A stretch of 64,000 bases of DNA, taken from contig CAOLHI010002150.1 in assembly GCA_948474755.1 (NCBI GenBank), forward strand, positions 62,001 to 126,000. Reading direction: 5' to 3'. The DNA comes from Ctenosaura bakeri (lineage: Eukaryota; Chordata; Lepidosauria; Squamata; Iguanidae). Of the stretch, positions 21,060-33,530 are shown in pieces. Numbering within the stretch: position 1 is the first letter of the stretch; each line of letters opens with the position of its first letter. The notes below the pieces were generated by a model. That model was not told the DNA's origin and ran no database searches. It saw only the letters and a list, made by a program, of their open reading frames with translations. The position numbers and the translations under genes were made by a program.

Positions 21060-22760
21060 TCAGAAAAGGTTTTTAGAGATCAAAAGTAGCCTTCCTAGTA
21101 GACTCAGAAAAATGGAAAAAGATAAATGTACCCCTTTGGGGAAAAACTGCAGTAATAGAAGCAAATGTTTTTGCCAAGTCTTTCATTCTCCTCCAAACAA
21201 ACTCCATCATAAGAAATGCAATACCCTTTGTACAATGGGGAAAGAAATTTCCAGGTTTGTTTGGTAGGCAAGGACACCCAGAATAAATATTGTATGATGT
21301 TAAGAGTGGTCTAGGAATTTTTAATACTTTAATGTTAATATTTTCATATTAATATTTTAACATCAAATTGTATTATGGCTCCTGTTGATTTTTTTATGAT
21401 TGAAGGAATGGATATTGTTTAGAGATGAGACAGTCTTGGATCTTGAAGATTACCATTTAAAATTTTGGGTGGCACAGTTATTTTTGGTATGATACATGCT
21501 AGATTTTAGAAAGCATTGTATTAGAAAGGTTCTTCTATGAGTTTGGTATAAATACAAGCAGACTGTTTTTTTGTTTTTTCCCCTGAGATAATATTAGCCA
21601 CCTTTGTTGCAGGAAACCTTTTTCTGGAAAGAATGGGTTAAACATCAGAGATGGTTGTTTTATTATGACCTTCTGTACTTTGAACAAAACAGGTAGGAGT
21701 TTAAATTGAGTGAGCTGCTTCTTAAGGAAGGAGAAGATCTTAATTGGTCTGCTTATATGTAATTCAAGGATAAGTTTAAACAAGGTAAGAGAGATCTATA
21801 GAGGCCAGAAAAAATGAGTAAAGAAAGATGATAATCATATAATTTAAAAGGTCTACAAGTACCTTTTGAAATTTAGAGACAGAAGATGATCTTGTGAAAG
21901 TGTATGTAATAATTTTGGGCACAATTTCAAATGGATGCATATGGTCCAAAGATATAAGATTTGTGCAGTAATTGAAAAGAAAATGTGTATAAGATAACAT
22001 ATAGATGGTATCAAACCCCAAATAAGCTGTCAAAAATGTGTAAGAATGTTTCAAATCAGTGTTGGGGATGTCAAGATAAGGAAGGTTACTTTTTCCATAT
22101 GTGGAAAGCCTGTAAAAAGGTGAAAAAGTTACTGGTCTAAGGTTTACATATTAATCCAAAACGATTTAAAGGCAGATTTTATAATGTCTCCACAAATATT
22201 TTTTTGCTGGGTGTTATTGCATAAATAATTGGATAGCAAATATGGATTATTTCTACAATATGTGATAACAACAGCAAGAACATTATTTGCTCAAACCTGG
22301 AAATCAATTTAAGCACCAAGAACAGAAGAATGGATTGTTAAGATTGCTGAGTTAGCCCAAATAGCCGAACGAAGAGGTGTTTTAAAGGATAAGCTAATTA
22401 AAGTTTTTTTTTTTTTTTAAAGACTGGAAACCATTTATGGACTTTTTGAGCAATAGTGCTCAAACTAACAATGCAATAATCTGTGGCTATGGTTACAGTA
22501 ATTCTATTAGGATTGCTTAGTTGGATCTATAATGGTAAAATTATATTTTTTCTTTTTTTCCCTTTCATTATAGTTTGGCTTGAGGGAGGATCAAAGCTCT
22601 TTTGTGTTTCAATGCATTAGTGTTTAGTGTTTTAATATTGTGTTTTTAGCTTTTTTCAAAAAAATTGTGCTTTTCTTTTTCTTTCCACTTTTTCTGAATA
22701 TATATAACTTAGTGAATTAGACTGTGTTGCAGTTAATTAATAATTTTCAAAAAAGAAAAT
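21060..22760 (+). mobile_element. Decayed L1 LINE, 3' end
   Basis: Conceptual translation near 21160-21300, with stops, gives ANVFAKSFILLQT, IIRNAIPFVQW and FPGFVW. These match the end of the L1 ORF2 palm/thumb region. DWKPFMDF, typical of the ORF2 C-terminus, is at 22422-22445. A long AT-rich 3' untranslated region follows and ends in an A-rich tail (TTTTCAAAAAAGAAAA) near 22745-22760. Many stops and frameshifts make it inactive. The left limit is approximate. Confidence 0.7.
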
Positions 22761-25700
22761 AGTCTTTTTATATGTGGTTTGATCTTCTGATATGCATCAT
22801 CTTTTTGATTGATCATCATCTTTTTGATTGATATCTCAATATCATTCTCCTCAAGTATGCATAAAATTTGACATGGTCATTTTGACTGAAGGAGTGTAAG
22901 CATACAGACACAGTCATAGAATTGTGAAATAAAATATATTAAGCATGCTGAGAACATTAATAATAGTAAAATGCATGACCGAACACTGACACTTAAAGAA
23001 ACCTCAGGCAACATAGCTTTTCCCCCCTTCTTTATGACAATGAGTTCTGAGCAAGAGCCAATTGCCAAAAAGGGTTCTGAATCCCTGGCATTTCCTAAAT
23101 CCAGAAACAATGTGTGTGTTGTAGAAGTCAACTTTGTTAAATATTATTGGTAATAGCTGCAGTATGAAGTGTCACATTCCGAGTGAAAGCTGAAATTAAA
23201 TTCCATTAAAATAATATTGTTTGAGATGCATTTAGCTTCTCTTTAGTTTCATTTGATTTGATTCCAACTTAAAATGAAGCCTAAATTCATCTTAGTCTCA
23301 ATTAATCAGAGACAGCAAGTGATGATGATCATAGCAAAATGTAACAGTTCCCAAATTATCTTTCAGAGAGTTTGTAATGAATAGCTTTCTTGGGCCACTA
23401 ATTCAATTGTAAAGGCCCTGAGGCAGACAAATAATGTGAAAAGCAAGAATGCCAGAGTAGCTCTAACAGTAATAAGATATGGCACCTTCCTAATGCATAC
23501 ATACTAGGGTCTTTTTTTCTCTTCTTTTGTGCAAACAACATCGAAATAATATAAAGCATTCAAATATAGTTACTTGTTCTACCTGCAGCAAAACCGTCCA
23601 CTGATCTGCTAACTTAGGACAAGTAGGGATGGACCTGGGGCATACAAGAAAATGGTACTCCCCTTTCCTGCCTAGTTCCAACAGTTTCTCATGGTGGTTG
23701 TGAGACTCTACAGTATATACCGGCAACCAAGAAGGAAGATAGACACAAAAAGGAAAGGAAGAAGAAAAGCAGATGGTTAAAGAAGAGATACGGAATTGTA
23801 GCAAGAGCATTTTGAAATCTGAAAGATCTGCTTTTCTGTTAATGTGGATAGAGCTTTACAGAAAATAAGAAAGAAACATATCTCTGCAGCAAGAAACTTA
23901 AATTTAACTTGGACACAACAGGCAGTACATATTTTAGTGTTTCGTAGGATCAGAGCTCCTACAGTCTTACAATGTTTCTATAAGTACCAGTGCAGCGCAG
24001 AGCATAAGAGAATACCCTATAAATGTCAAGCTTCTAGCTCAAATCTCAGGTCAGATACACACGTAATTGATGGCCTTCGGAAAGCAATTTCTTTTCTTAG
24101 CATCCACCAAATGTTATTTTATAAGTAGGCTGTAATAGCAACCTCCTGAAAGATTACTGAGACAAGATTATTGTGAAACATTCTGATCACTTCAGAAATA
24201 CACTATGCAAAAATGTGTTATTCCTCTATTATAAAACAAATATTCATCAGTTGGTTCTGCTGGTGGCTCTATGTCTTTGTATGTCCAGTGCATAAAGCAA
24301 GATTTGAGACACTTGCTATATGTCTTTAAGCAAAATTTTCAGCCGCTGTTACAGTTGCCCTTTTGCAACCACTCATAAGCTTTTACATTTATGATCTGAG
24401 CAACTTATGAAAATAACTAATGATAGGATAGTCATTGCCTTCTGCTCTGTTTGCCTGTCCAGACGTCATGCCCACTCCTCTAACTTCAGCAGTTGGCTCT
24501 GCCTTTTCTGGATTAAAATTATTATTTTTTGAAAATCGTTAGGTGGTAAACATTTAATAGTAACTGCACATGCAGTCTCCAAAGTTCTAATTATGGAAGG
24601 GGGGGGGGCTTTCTTAGGTCAGCTTATATCAGGGGTGTGCTTACAGTGGAAAAAAAATGAGGCCATTCCTCCTTTACCTATCCTGTAAAATTTTCCTGCA
24701 GTCCACAAGCTTCAAGCATTGCAGAGAGTCAGCCACTGAAAAATGTTCACAGCTCCTGTATTTGCTGTGCTTGTATTTCTTTAGCTGACCCTTTTCTTCA
24801 GATGTCTAAACTCTGTTTCTAAATGATCAACTGAAGTTTTTAGTATTATGATGTCAGAAACTTGGGAAGTGAAGAAAAACTGAATAGGGGGATCATGCCC
24901 TAATTTATCCCCCACTCACAGCTACACCCCTAGGTTGTATATTAGTAAAAATCAACATCTTACAAAATAGTGTAACAATCAACATCAGAGACACAGCCCA
25001 TGCATAAAATGTCTCAGAATTTTATTTAAGCAAAGATCTTTACCTGCAGTTGAAATGGCAACACATAATATACTGGGAGATTGTCTCCCAAGGGAGGGAC
25101 AAGAGTTTCCCACATTCAAAATGCCACCAGCAAAAAGTCTTAAGACTTTGGCTTCCAGTGCCATTCACCATATTTGCCACAGTGACCCTGAAGAATGATG
25201 TGCAATTATAGTCTCACTAAAGAGTTAACGAAAATGGTCCCTTGGCTAACTCTGGTTCTCAAGCCATGATGAGATTTAAAGGTACACGCCAGCATGTTGA
25301 GTTCTGCCAAAGCCAAAGCAGATGATTAAGTAACAGAGGAAGCATATTTCCAGTCCACAGAGCTGAACCACATTAGGTTCAAAACACATCATTTCTTTTC
25401 TCTAATATCACTGAGGAGCTTGTAATGAAGAGCCCAAAGAGGCCTTGCTAATGTGCAGGCTTCATGGCTCAGCTGCTTCTTTATCAGAGATGAGCCACAG
25501 CATTTAAATGTGCATGCTTCTCTCCTTTGACTAAAGGAGAGAAGAGAGGTGCCTTTTCAAAATTTTCTTCCTAAGATGTGTAGCAGTCACATGTTCCTTT
25601 CGATGTAGCCCACAACTTAAACAAATTCCATGAAGAGTACTTAGATGATACTAGTGAATTTAGTCAACATGCCAATAATGATTCTGCACTGCACAGAACA

Positions 25701-25895
25701 CAAGCTGAAAGCTTCCCTAAATTGAGTCTTCTCCTCCCTCTTTTAGCACTGCAGAGAAACTCCCTTCTAATGCTAAAAAAAGGGAAGTATATTTGGCCAC
25801 TGTGCTTAGCACAGAACTTTACTACAATGAAATTGCATGCAGGCTTCCATTGTCACAGCAAAAGACCATAACTATGTGCTTGACAGCAAATCCTA
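22761..25895. other. Intronic DNA, nothing recognised
   Basis: A duplicated word (ATCATCTTTTTGATTGAT) lies at about 22795-22832. A G-run is at 24600-24608. The open frames, including 23490-23810 and 23844-24128, lack any recognisable domain. Confidence 0.45.
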
Positions 25896-25897
25896 TA

Positions 25898-26411
25898 CAG
25901 TCCTCCCTCCACATTCACAGGTTTTACCTTTGCAAATTTGATTATTTGTGAGGCATATGATCCCCCACCCCCATTTTCCTCCTCCTATCCTTTGCATTCC
26001 TCACCCCAGGTTTGGGAAGCTTGTGTTTAAAATGGCTGGGTTTTTCCCCCCTTTTTGGGTGAGCAAAGCCTCCCTCTCACTGTTGGAAGTGTGTCCCCTC
26101 TGCTGTGTGGTTGCACTTTCTGCTGTGTAATGGCTGCTAATCAGTCAGGTGCTCTTTTTGCTCCCACCTCTTCCTTTTCAAGATGGCCACCAGGAGTAAC
26201 TAGAACCCAAGGACTCTGATCTTCTCTCTTTGAGGGGAAAGTACCAGTAAGCCCTTTACTGTGTCTTCCCCCCCACCCCAAAGCCAGGACCAGAGGCAAA
26301 GGAATTAGAGGAAGAAGCTCTGAAGGGAAATCATAGGGGGAGTTATTCCCCATTTTTCCATTTTCCTGAGGGTTTTCCACCCCAACCCTCATGAATGTGG
26401 GAGGTCTACTG
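25898..26411. mobile_element. Tigger-like TcMar DNA transposon, non-autonomous
   Basis: The left end CAGTCCTCCCTCCACATTCA and right end TGAATGTGGGAGGTCTACTG are inverted copies. TA lies on both sides (25896-25897 and 26412-26413), the target duplication of Tc1/mariner elements. The termini resemble the Tigger style (CAGT.. .CTCC). The 514-bp interior has no transposase frame. Confidence 0.75.
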
Positions 26412-26520
26412 TACTTGGCAAGTTTACATTTATGGTTTTAAATTAAGGGCAAGTTCCATGGGGGGGGTGATACTCTCCTCTCTCTGCTGCTCCCATTAAT
26501 CTTCAGAACATGCTCTAGAT

Positions 26521-26698
26521 CAGTGCTTCTTAAGCTATCCAATGTGGGGACCATCCATTCCCTCCCCCATGTGCTAGAGATTGACACCATATTTGTGCCC
26601 ATTGACTACAACTGTTTCTTTCTTTCCTGGAAACTCAGAACATAGCCAATAGCTTCCAATCTTACATCATTCCAGGACCACCACTTTGAATAGCACTA
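26521..26698. mobile_element. hAT MITE
   Basis: The ends are CAGTGCTTCTTAAGCT and CTTTGAATAGCACTA. The flanks CTCTAGAT (26513-26520) and CTCTAGAG (26699-26706) are an 8-bp duplication with one mismatch. Length is 178 bp, with no coding. Confidence 0.7.
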
Positions 26699-26706
26699 CT
26701 CTAGAG

Positions 26707-29700
26707 AAACTCTCTAAAGGAGGTTTTTGGAATGCATGGAAAGAAGATAAGGAAAATCTTGTTGTGTTTACAGACCATGCACTAATACAGTTTAACATTT
26801 AGACCAAAACCTCTGACCCACAACACGAGAATGGAAAGCAACATATATCATGGTACACCTGGAACATATATGGATAGTATGAGATACATCCATGATGCAC
26901 ATCGAGCAATTCCTCCACAACCCTTAGTGGCTTGGGGTATTATCATATGCAGAGACAAAAACACACTCGCCCAATTATAGCAATGTGATGGTCCTACAGA
27001 AAAAAAAGTTTTTGGAGAGGGAAACTCAGATCCCTCCCTTTCTTCCCCCTCTCAAGGGTTGGCAGAATTTACTATCCAGCCTTCCCATCCTTTCACCTGC
27101 TAGAAAGTGAAAAGGCACACAGAATGCTGTGGTTGCTAGCACTGAGAAGCTCACCTTGTTCAAGACAACTGAGACAAAAATGAGGCATTGCCCAGAACTG
27201 TCCCCTTTTTCAGATTGAAAGTCACTGGCTCTGGCCCCAGGCAGGGCTTCGCTTTGCCATTAGCAGAAGCCTAACCTGTTATGGTCCATAGTTGGCCTTC
27301 CAACAGGGGAGCTTAACATATATCCAAGCATGGCTTTATTTTTTAACTGCTCTAGGCTCCAGGCTCCCACAGTAGTCTACATCTCTGAAGGTACAGATGA
27401 TGTATTTCTTTCTGAAGAATCATATAAAGTTCAATACAAAAAGTAGAAAGAACCCCAAATATTAACAATATTTAGAACACCTGTCTGATGCACTTGGCCT
27501 GATTTTGGGGAGGGGGGAGGCTAATATGCACATGGATAAGCTATCTCTACATAGCCAGTAACTGTAGCTTCGCTGAATGAGAAAAATGAACAATAAAAAG
27601 AACACCATGCCAGCATGTATTAGAGATTTCTTTGTTGGTAGGGTGAAAATTGAATGACACTGCTTTTACTACAGGTTCGCACAACCATTTCTTATTCAGA
27701 AATAAAGTCCCACTTGCATCAGTGAAGATGATCATGTAATGTCAACAATACTCACAGACAATGTGAAAAAGAAATCATTAAGAATGTATTGTAGGACTGC
27801 AACCAAGGTTAATAAGCTCTAGGGATAATGAACTCTTATGAAAGCCATAAAGAGTTGGATTCAATAGTTATTGAATCTCTCACTGAAAGTAGTGAAGGAT
27901 TTTGAAGATAGTCCTGCCTTATTTCTCTTGACATGAGTATGGATGGCTATTGTTGACAGCACCATTATAAGCTGCTAGTTATCTTCACTCATTCCATTAT
28001 TCTTTCCCAGTGATATAATGAAATTCTGCTATGACTATAGAAAAGACAGGAAGTTTTTCTAATGGAAGTATTGTAGCCACAGATTTCAGAAACTGCTGAG
28101 TACTAGAGTTCTTTTCCCAGCTATTATCATATTACAGTATTTGGACAACACATCTGGGTGTGAAAAAGAAAATATGGATAGTTTTCTTCCATGTGTTTAA
28201 TTAAGCACTGCCAAGAAACAGAGATTGCTAAATGCAGCTAAATGTGCGTGTGTGTCAATGTACACACACACACACACATCTTGTCAAATGTCCATTATCA
28301 AATGGATCAACGGTTCTCTTAATCCAGAATTCTATTTCCAAACTTGTCCAGCAGGATCCTTCAAGTCTGTTCCATTTATTGATTCATAATAGAATCAGAT
28401 AAATGGCTTTCTAAAAACTTTTATTTCTTAATGTCATGTCTTAATATTATGTTCCCACTGATAGCATCAAGAGAATGACAACACCAACATGCTTTTCTTG
28501 TAAGCTCAAATACTTTTTAAAATCCCCACTACTCTTTTCTATTATCTGATAGTGCTCACAACATGAGTAGATCATGAAAAAGCTTGCACCATTGACAAAA
28601 ATTATGCCATAGAATGCTTTCACTGCAGTAAACAGGGGGCAGAAACAAAGCCTATATACAATGGACATCTTGGACAAGTATTCTCCAGTGGGTTCCTCCA
28701 ATTTGACACCTTCACTGTTCTCCAGTTCTTCTCCATAATCTTCTTATTTCCTGTTAATTAGATCTATAGAGAGCTGCTCTACTGTCTCTGCTCAAGACTG
28801 GTGGCAGGAAGACCATGCAGTATCTGTCAGCCTAAATATCATCACCAGACAAACTCTATGAGCAGCAGGTACACTTGCAGCGATTTACCAACTGCAATTC
28901 TGATAGGATAAAGGCATTCCAGTCAATCAGATTGGTCTTGGAAATTTTCCAGACATTCCTTATTTCTGATTTACTTCAGGTGATGGGAGAACTAAGCAGT
29001 AGGGTGCACAAGCTCTCAGAAAAAACAGAGGGAGGGAGGGAGGGAGGGAGGGAGGGAGAATAGATGTATATCAGATGCACATTAGAATCCACATTCAAAT
29101 TTGTGTTTGGCAGCATTTCCTTACTCTCATTAGGAGACCGTTCTGATGTTCATTCTAATTACATTTCCCCTACCCAGCCATATAACTAATTCAACTTGTC
29201 ACATATAAATAGAACTGAAATAAAATACAGATGTAGGTAAGACCTATCTGGAAATTTTTGAACTGATAGTATAACTCATGCATTTGGAGATCCAATTTTG
29301 ATCTTCTCTTCCCAAATCTAACATGCATCAAAGCAGAGTGCAAAATGAAATTCATATCACAGCACACTTAGCAATAGCAAGCATACTTCTGTGTACGTAA
29401 AATGTTAACACATTTTGCCATCCTACTGTTATAACACATGCCAATGTGCAATGCCTCTTTGGTGGGGGCTGGGAGACAAGAACCCCAACAACACAGAAGT
29501 AGGAAATCATAGTTTGGCTTTCCTGTAGACATCAGAGAGCCTGAAGAACCACAGCAGAAAATCCTGTGAGAATACGGGGACAGGTTTTGAAATATCTAGT
29601 GACAACGAAGGAAAAAAAAAATTACCTGGGAACTACATAGAATACAAATGGCAACATTATGTATGCTTTGAACAAACGTCCCCTTCTGATGAAGTGTGTT

Positions 29701-30752
29701 TTTTAATGTGTCATTTTTCCAGTAAAATAAAGCATGCACTTGATGTAATTAAAGATCCCATAGCAGCATCTGTATGCATGAGGGAGTTAAGCCCTGTATT
29801 TGGCTATGCTCCAATTTAAATAATTAAACCTTAAAATTTCCCAGCACTCTCAGTTTTCATTTCCCAGTCTCAGCTGCCATATTGTTGCCAGGTTAGACCC
29901 CAAAGGAGACCACATTAAAGTGAGAGATGAAGCAATTTGTGCTTACAGTCAAATCTCTAATTCTTTGGGGATACTGCACATGAAATATAATTTCTAACAA
30001 AGCAAGAAGCCAACTATATCATTAATAGCCATTCATCACCTCAACATGTCTACATAAGTACATATAGATATACACGCTTCATGTTTGGTGACACATCTTT
30101 CCATACTTAATAATGTTTCCTTTGCAATACTAATGATTACTCCACAATGGAACCAGGAAGTCATGGAAATTGGACAGCATGGAGAGTGGGGTATGGCACA
30201 AAGAACAGAATTGCTGGGAAAAGAATAAAGCTGGGAAAGCGAAAATCCAGGGACGATTGTGTGAGTAGGGGCTGCACACATATAAACTGCAAATTGTTTC
30301 CAGAAAAAAAATGAAGGATGTGGAAGAAAGAATGGGCACTATATGGGGGAGCATCTGATACGGGAGAATACTGCGAACACCAACTGTTTTAGATTAAGTT
30401 GAATGGAGTGCACAGTAGCTGACCTATATCCTACCCTTATAAAACAGGAACCTCACACATTATACAGGAAAAAGAACACTGAACCAGTGAGATACCTGGG
30501 AAACACTCATCTTCCTCATAATACCTCCTTTAAGCCACACTTATTTTTGGTTTGGTTTGCTTTTCTGTTTCAAATTCAAAGGCTTACAATAAATTTCCTT
30601 CTCTCCTGTTTTTCCATGGAGGCCAATATGATCATTACCCACAAGAAAGCTTTTTCTATTTATGATGTCTGTTCAAAACATATTAGCAGTTAACAACATG
30701 GAAGAATAGCAAGCACTATGCAAGACCAAAAGTAGTAATTTCCAAATCAATG

Positions 30753-30793
<41 letters not shown>

Positions 30794-31463
30794 GTATCTT
30801 CTATAAGGTTGTTTCTGATTCTGCTATTCAACCTATTCCATTTTTTCACAGTGTTCCAGTCCCTAACATGTCAGATAAGTAGGGAAGCCTGTACAAGGCA
30901 CTGTATCATATTAACTGTCCATCCTCAAAGTATACATGTTTCCCTTGACATATATGAATCATATGGGTTGCAGCCTTCTTGTTGGAGGAGAGGTGATCCA
31001 CAGTGAAAAAATACAAGGGAAGGGGGACATTTTTCTAGGACCCATTACTCTAATTATGAACAAATACTTTCCAGCCTATGCCTGCATCACAGGTATTCAT
31101 TTCTAAATAAATTCTGACCCATTTTTATATCATACTTTTAAAAATGCATTAAAATTAGTATTTTTTCACAGAACATGCATTTTTGAAAGTAATCTATCCT
31201 ACAATATTAATGTCTATTTGTGTTTTAATAAATATTTCTGTTTGTATGGGCTGCTTTTTCTATCTTCCTCCCTTCCTTTTTTTAAATTGAGAACTGTATC
31301 ACAAAATTCAGAGAAAAGTGAAAAGGAGGAAACTCTGTTCCAATTCTTGTATTAGTCCAGAAGATGTAATCGACTAAGCCTAACTAAAATTGCAAGTCAA
31401 ATGAAATCCTCACGTATATCTATGCTAAATTCTGGAGTGCTTCCCTGTATCAATGTGCTCATT
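26707..31463. other. Intronic DNA with simple repeats
   Basis: No exon or named repeat family was recognised in this 4.7-kb stretch. Simple repeats are (CA)n at about 28261-28278, (GAGG)n at 29028-29058 and (GAT)n at 30753-30793. The open frames at 28447-28701, 30036-30281 and 30403-30693 have no domain. Confidence 0.45.
30753..30793. repeat. (GAT)n microsatellite
   Basis: About 13 GAT units. The run of methionine codons in one frame is a by-product. Confidence 0.95.
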
Positions 31464-31471
31464 GTCTAGCT

Positions 31472-32015
31472 CAGAAATTCTTAACCTTAACCATGGACTT
31501 CCTTTAAATAGCTTTTGTTGCTGTCAACCACAAAGATTTAACTCAACATTTAAAATCTTAAAGTGCACCAAACATTCATGTAAAGTTGTTCATCAAGGGT
31601 TTTCAGATTTAAAAAGAAGGGAGAAATAAGTTAACGCACACACTCCTATTACAATACTTTTATTGGAATGATTCTACACAAATGTAGAACAACAGTAAGA
31701 ACAATGCCTGAACACAGACCCATGGCCTAATTTTACTTGTTAATTTTCAGTGCAGCTAGGAAGGTGGCTTCTGACTATATGCATGGTAGCAAGAAATGTC
31801 ACATGCTTTCTCTCAGCCACTCAGCGTCATTTATCTGCATGTTCTCTCATTGCATGCAGAATTAGCAAGTGCTGAGTACATTTTCTGCTATCAAACAGTT
31901 ATTTTCATAACTTTTGGATGGTTTGAGATATTGTAATAAAACTTTGTACAAATGATGTCTATCACTGGCAAAATACTCCTACTTTTTGAGGTTAACATGT
32001 GACTGACTGTCTGAC

Positions 32016-32054
<39 letters not shown>

Positions 32055-32154
32055 AAACTGTAAAATCTCATAATATTTCTGCATACCTTAACAGATCCCA
32101 TATGAGGACACTCCAGTCACCAGGGGTCCATGGACCACAGGTTAAAATCCACTG
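31472..32154. mobile_element. hAT transposon, non-autonomous
   Basis: The left end CAGAAATTCTTAACCTTAAC with CATGGAC, and the right end GTCCATGGACCACAG with GTTAAAATCCACTG, are inverted copies of about 28 bp. The flanks are a perfect 8-bp duplication, GTCTAGCT, at 31464-31471 and 32155-32162. The 683-bp interior lacks a transposase frame and holds a (TTTC)n run at 32016-32054. Confidence 0.88.
32016..32054. repeat. (TTTC)n microsatellite
   Basis: About ten CTTT units inside the hAT element. Confidence 0.95.
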
Positions 32155-32162
32155 GTCTAGCT

Positions 32163-32770
32163 CCTGTGATATCTACCAAAGCCAATCAGCAGCAGAATAA
32201 GAGCAGAGCAAGCACCACTATGAACAAGTTGTGATGCTGAGCACTCCTCTGGAAGAGTGAGGAGCAGATTTTGCAAAGGCATATGGACTTGTAATTTCAA
32301 AGACAGAGAAACAGAGTGGTAGTCTGATGGACATCCTCCATGCATTTGTCTAACCTCATGTTAAAATCATACACACTAGGGTTCATTATTACCTCTTGTG
32401 TTGGTAGTACCCACTACATGAAAAAGAACTTATTTTGATCTGTTTCAAATCTTTCACCACTCTACTTCAGTGGATGATGCTGGGTTCTAGCAGTAATGGA
32501 GAGGGAGAAAAACTTTTCCATAGCAACTCTCTTCACAGCATACATAATTTTATGTACTTCCATCATTTTTCTGCTTATTCAAAACCAAGTGAGCAGGCCA
32601 GAAATGAGTACCTGCTTCATCTATTCCCAGGAATGAGATTCAGCAATATAGGGATTATTCATAATCTTCAAAGTAAGCAAACCTATGCATTATCACCACG
32701 CATAGGAGTCAAGTGGCTTCAAGGAGGGGATACCTTTACTGGTCTGAAAAAAACAAACAAACAAAGGAGA
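32163..32770. other. Intronic DNA, nothing recognised
   Basis: No repeat family or exon was supported. The 139-residue frame at 32435-32854 has no domain. Confidence 0.45.
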
Positions 32771-32773
32771 GGG

Positions 32774-33530
32774 CACTGTGAGGGTAAGGGGGGGTTACCC
32801 TCTTACTTGATGTGGCCTCCTGCTCTTGAGTGGGAACCCTCCCTTGCCCCATGAAGATTGTCTAGCTGCTGCCACCTACTAATTTTGAATTGAGCAGTAA
32901 CTCAACAGGAAACTACCGGGGAAAGAATCTCTAGGTTCAGAAGCCTCCCCCTACCACTCCCTGAGGCAGAGAGCAATCTGTCTGTGTGCATAACTGGCAA
33001 GTACATGGAGAGAAAGTGTAGAGAGAGGAATCTTTATAAAAGAAAGAGTTTTATTCTAAACAGGGAATACAATAACAGAAGACAACTCATTCATGAAGGT
33101 AACCCACTTCAGGCCTTACTTAGCAGTTACAAAATTACAGATAAACCTAGGCCATTTCAGCCAGATGTTTAAAAGCATATAATCCCTAATGCAACTCACT
33201 AACACACCCCTATTCTACTCACGATACTATTCAAACACCGGGATGGTATTAGGTGGAAGAAAGCCCACCTACTGGCCTCTTGCCTCTCCTTGTTTCTTTT
33301 GTTTGCCTGTCTGTCTGCCATTTAGAACTTCTTGTTAGAAGCTTCTGGAAGCTTCTACCTTATTCCCCCATCTGCCCTTGCTGACTGGGCAACTGTATCA
33401 CATCTCTGCTGTTGGCCCTCAATAACTGTAACTTAAATATAACATCTTATTAGCCTCTTGTTTACCTAGAAAGAGAACTATTAGCTATGTTGTCTGGATG
33501 ATGCGAAGAGACCATTATCACAGGCACTGT
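32774..33530 (-). mobile_element. Possible LTR retrotransposon fragment (LTR plus leader)
   Basis: On the minus strand an AGAATAAAACTC polyadenylation-type signal (about 33046-33057) is followed by CTTTCTTTTATAAAG and a C/T-rich stretch. Further on comes TAGGTGGCAGCAGC (about 32865-32880), a word resembling the start of the leader after the LTR in vertebrate LTR elements. No target duplication, primer-binding site or gag frame could be confirmed. Confidence 0.35.

Noticed and set aside
30752..31006. Frame starting with 14 methionines
   Set aside because: It is a by-product of the (GAT)n microsatellite.
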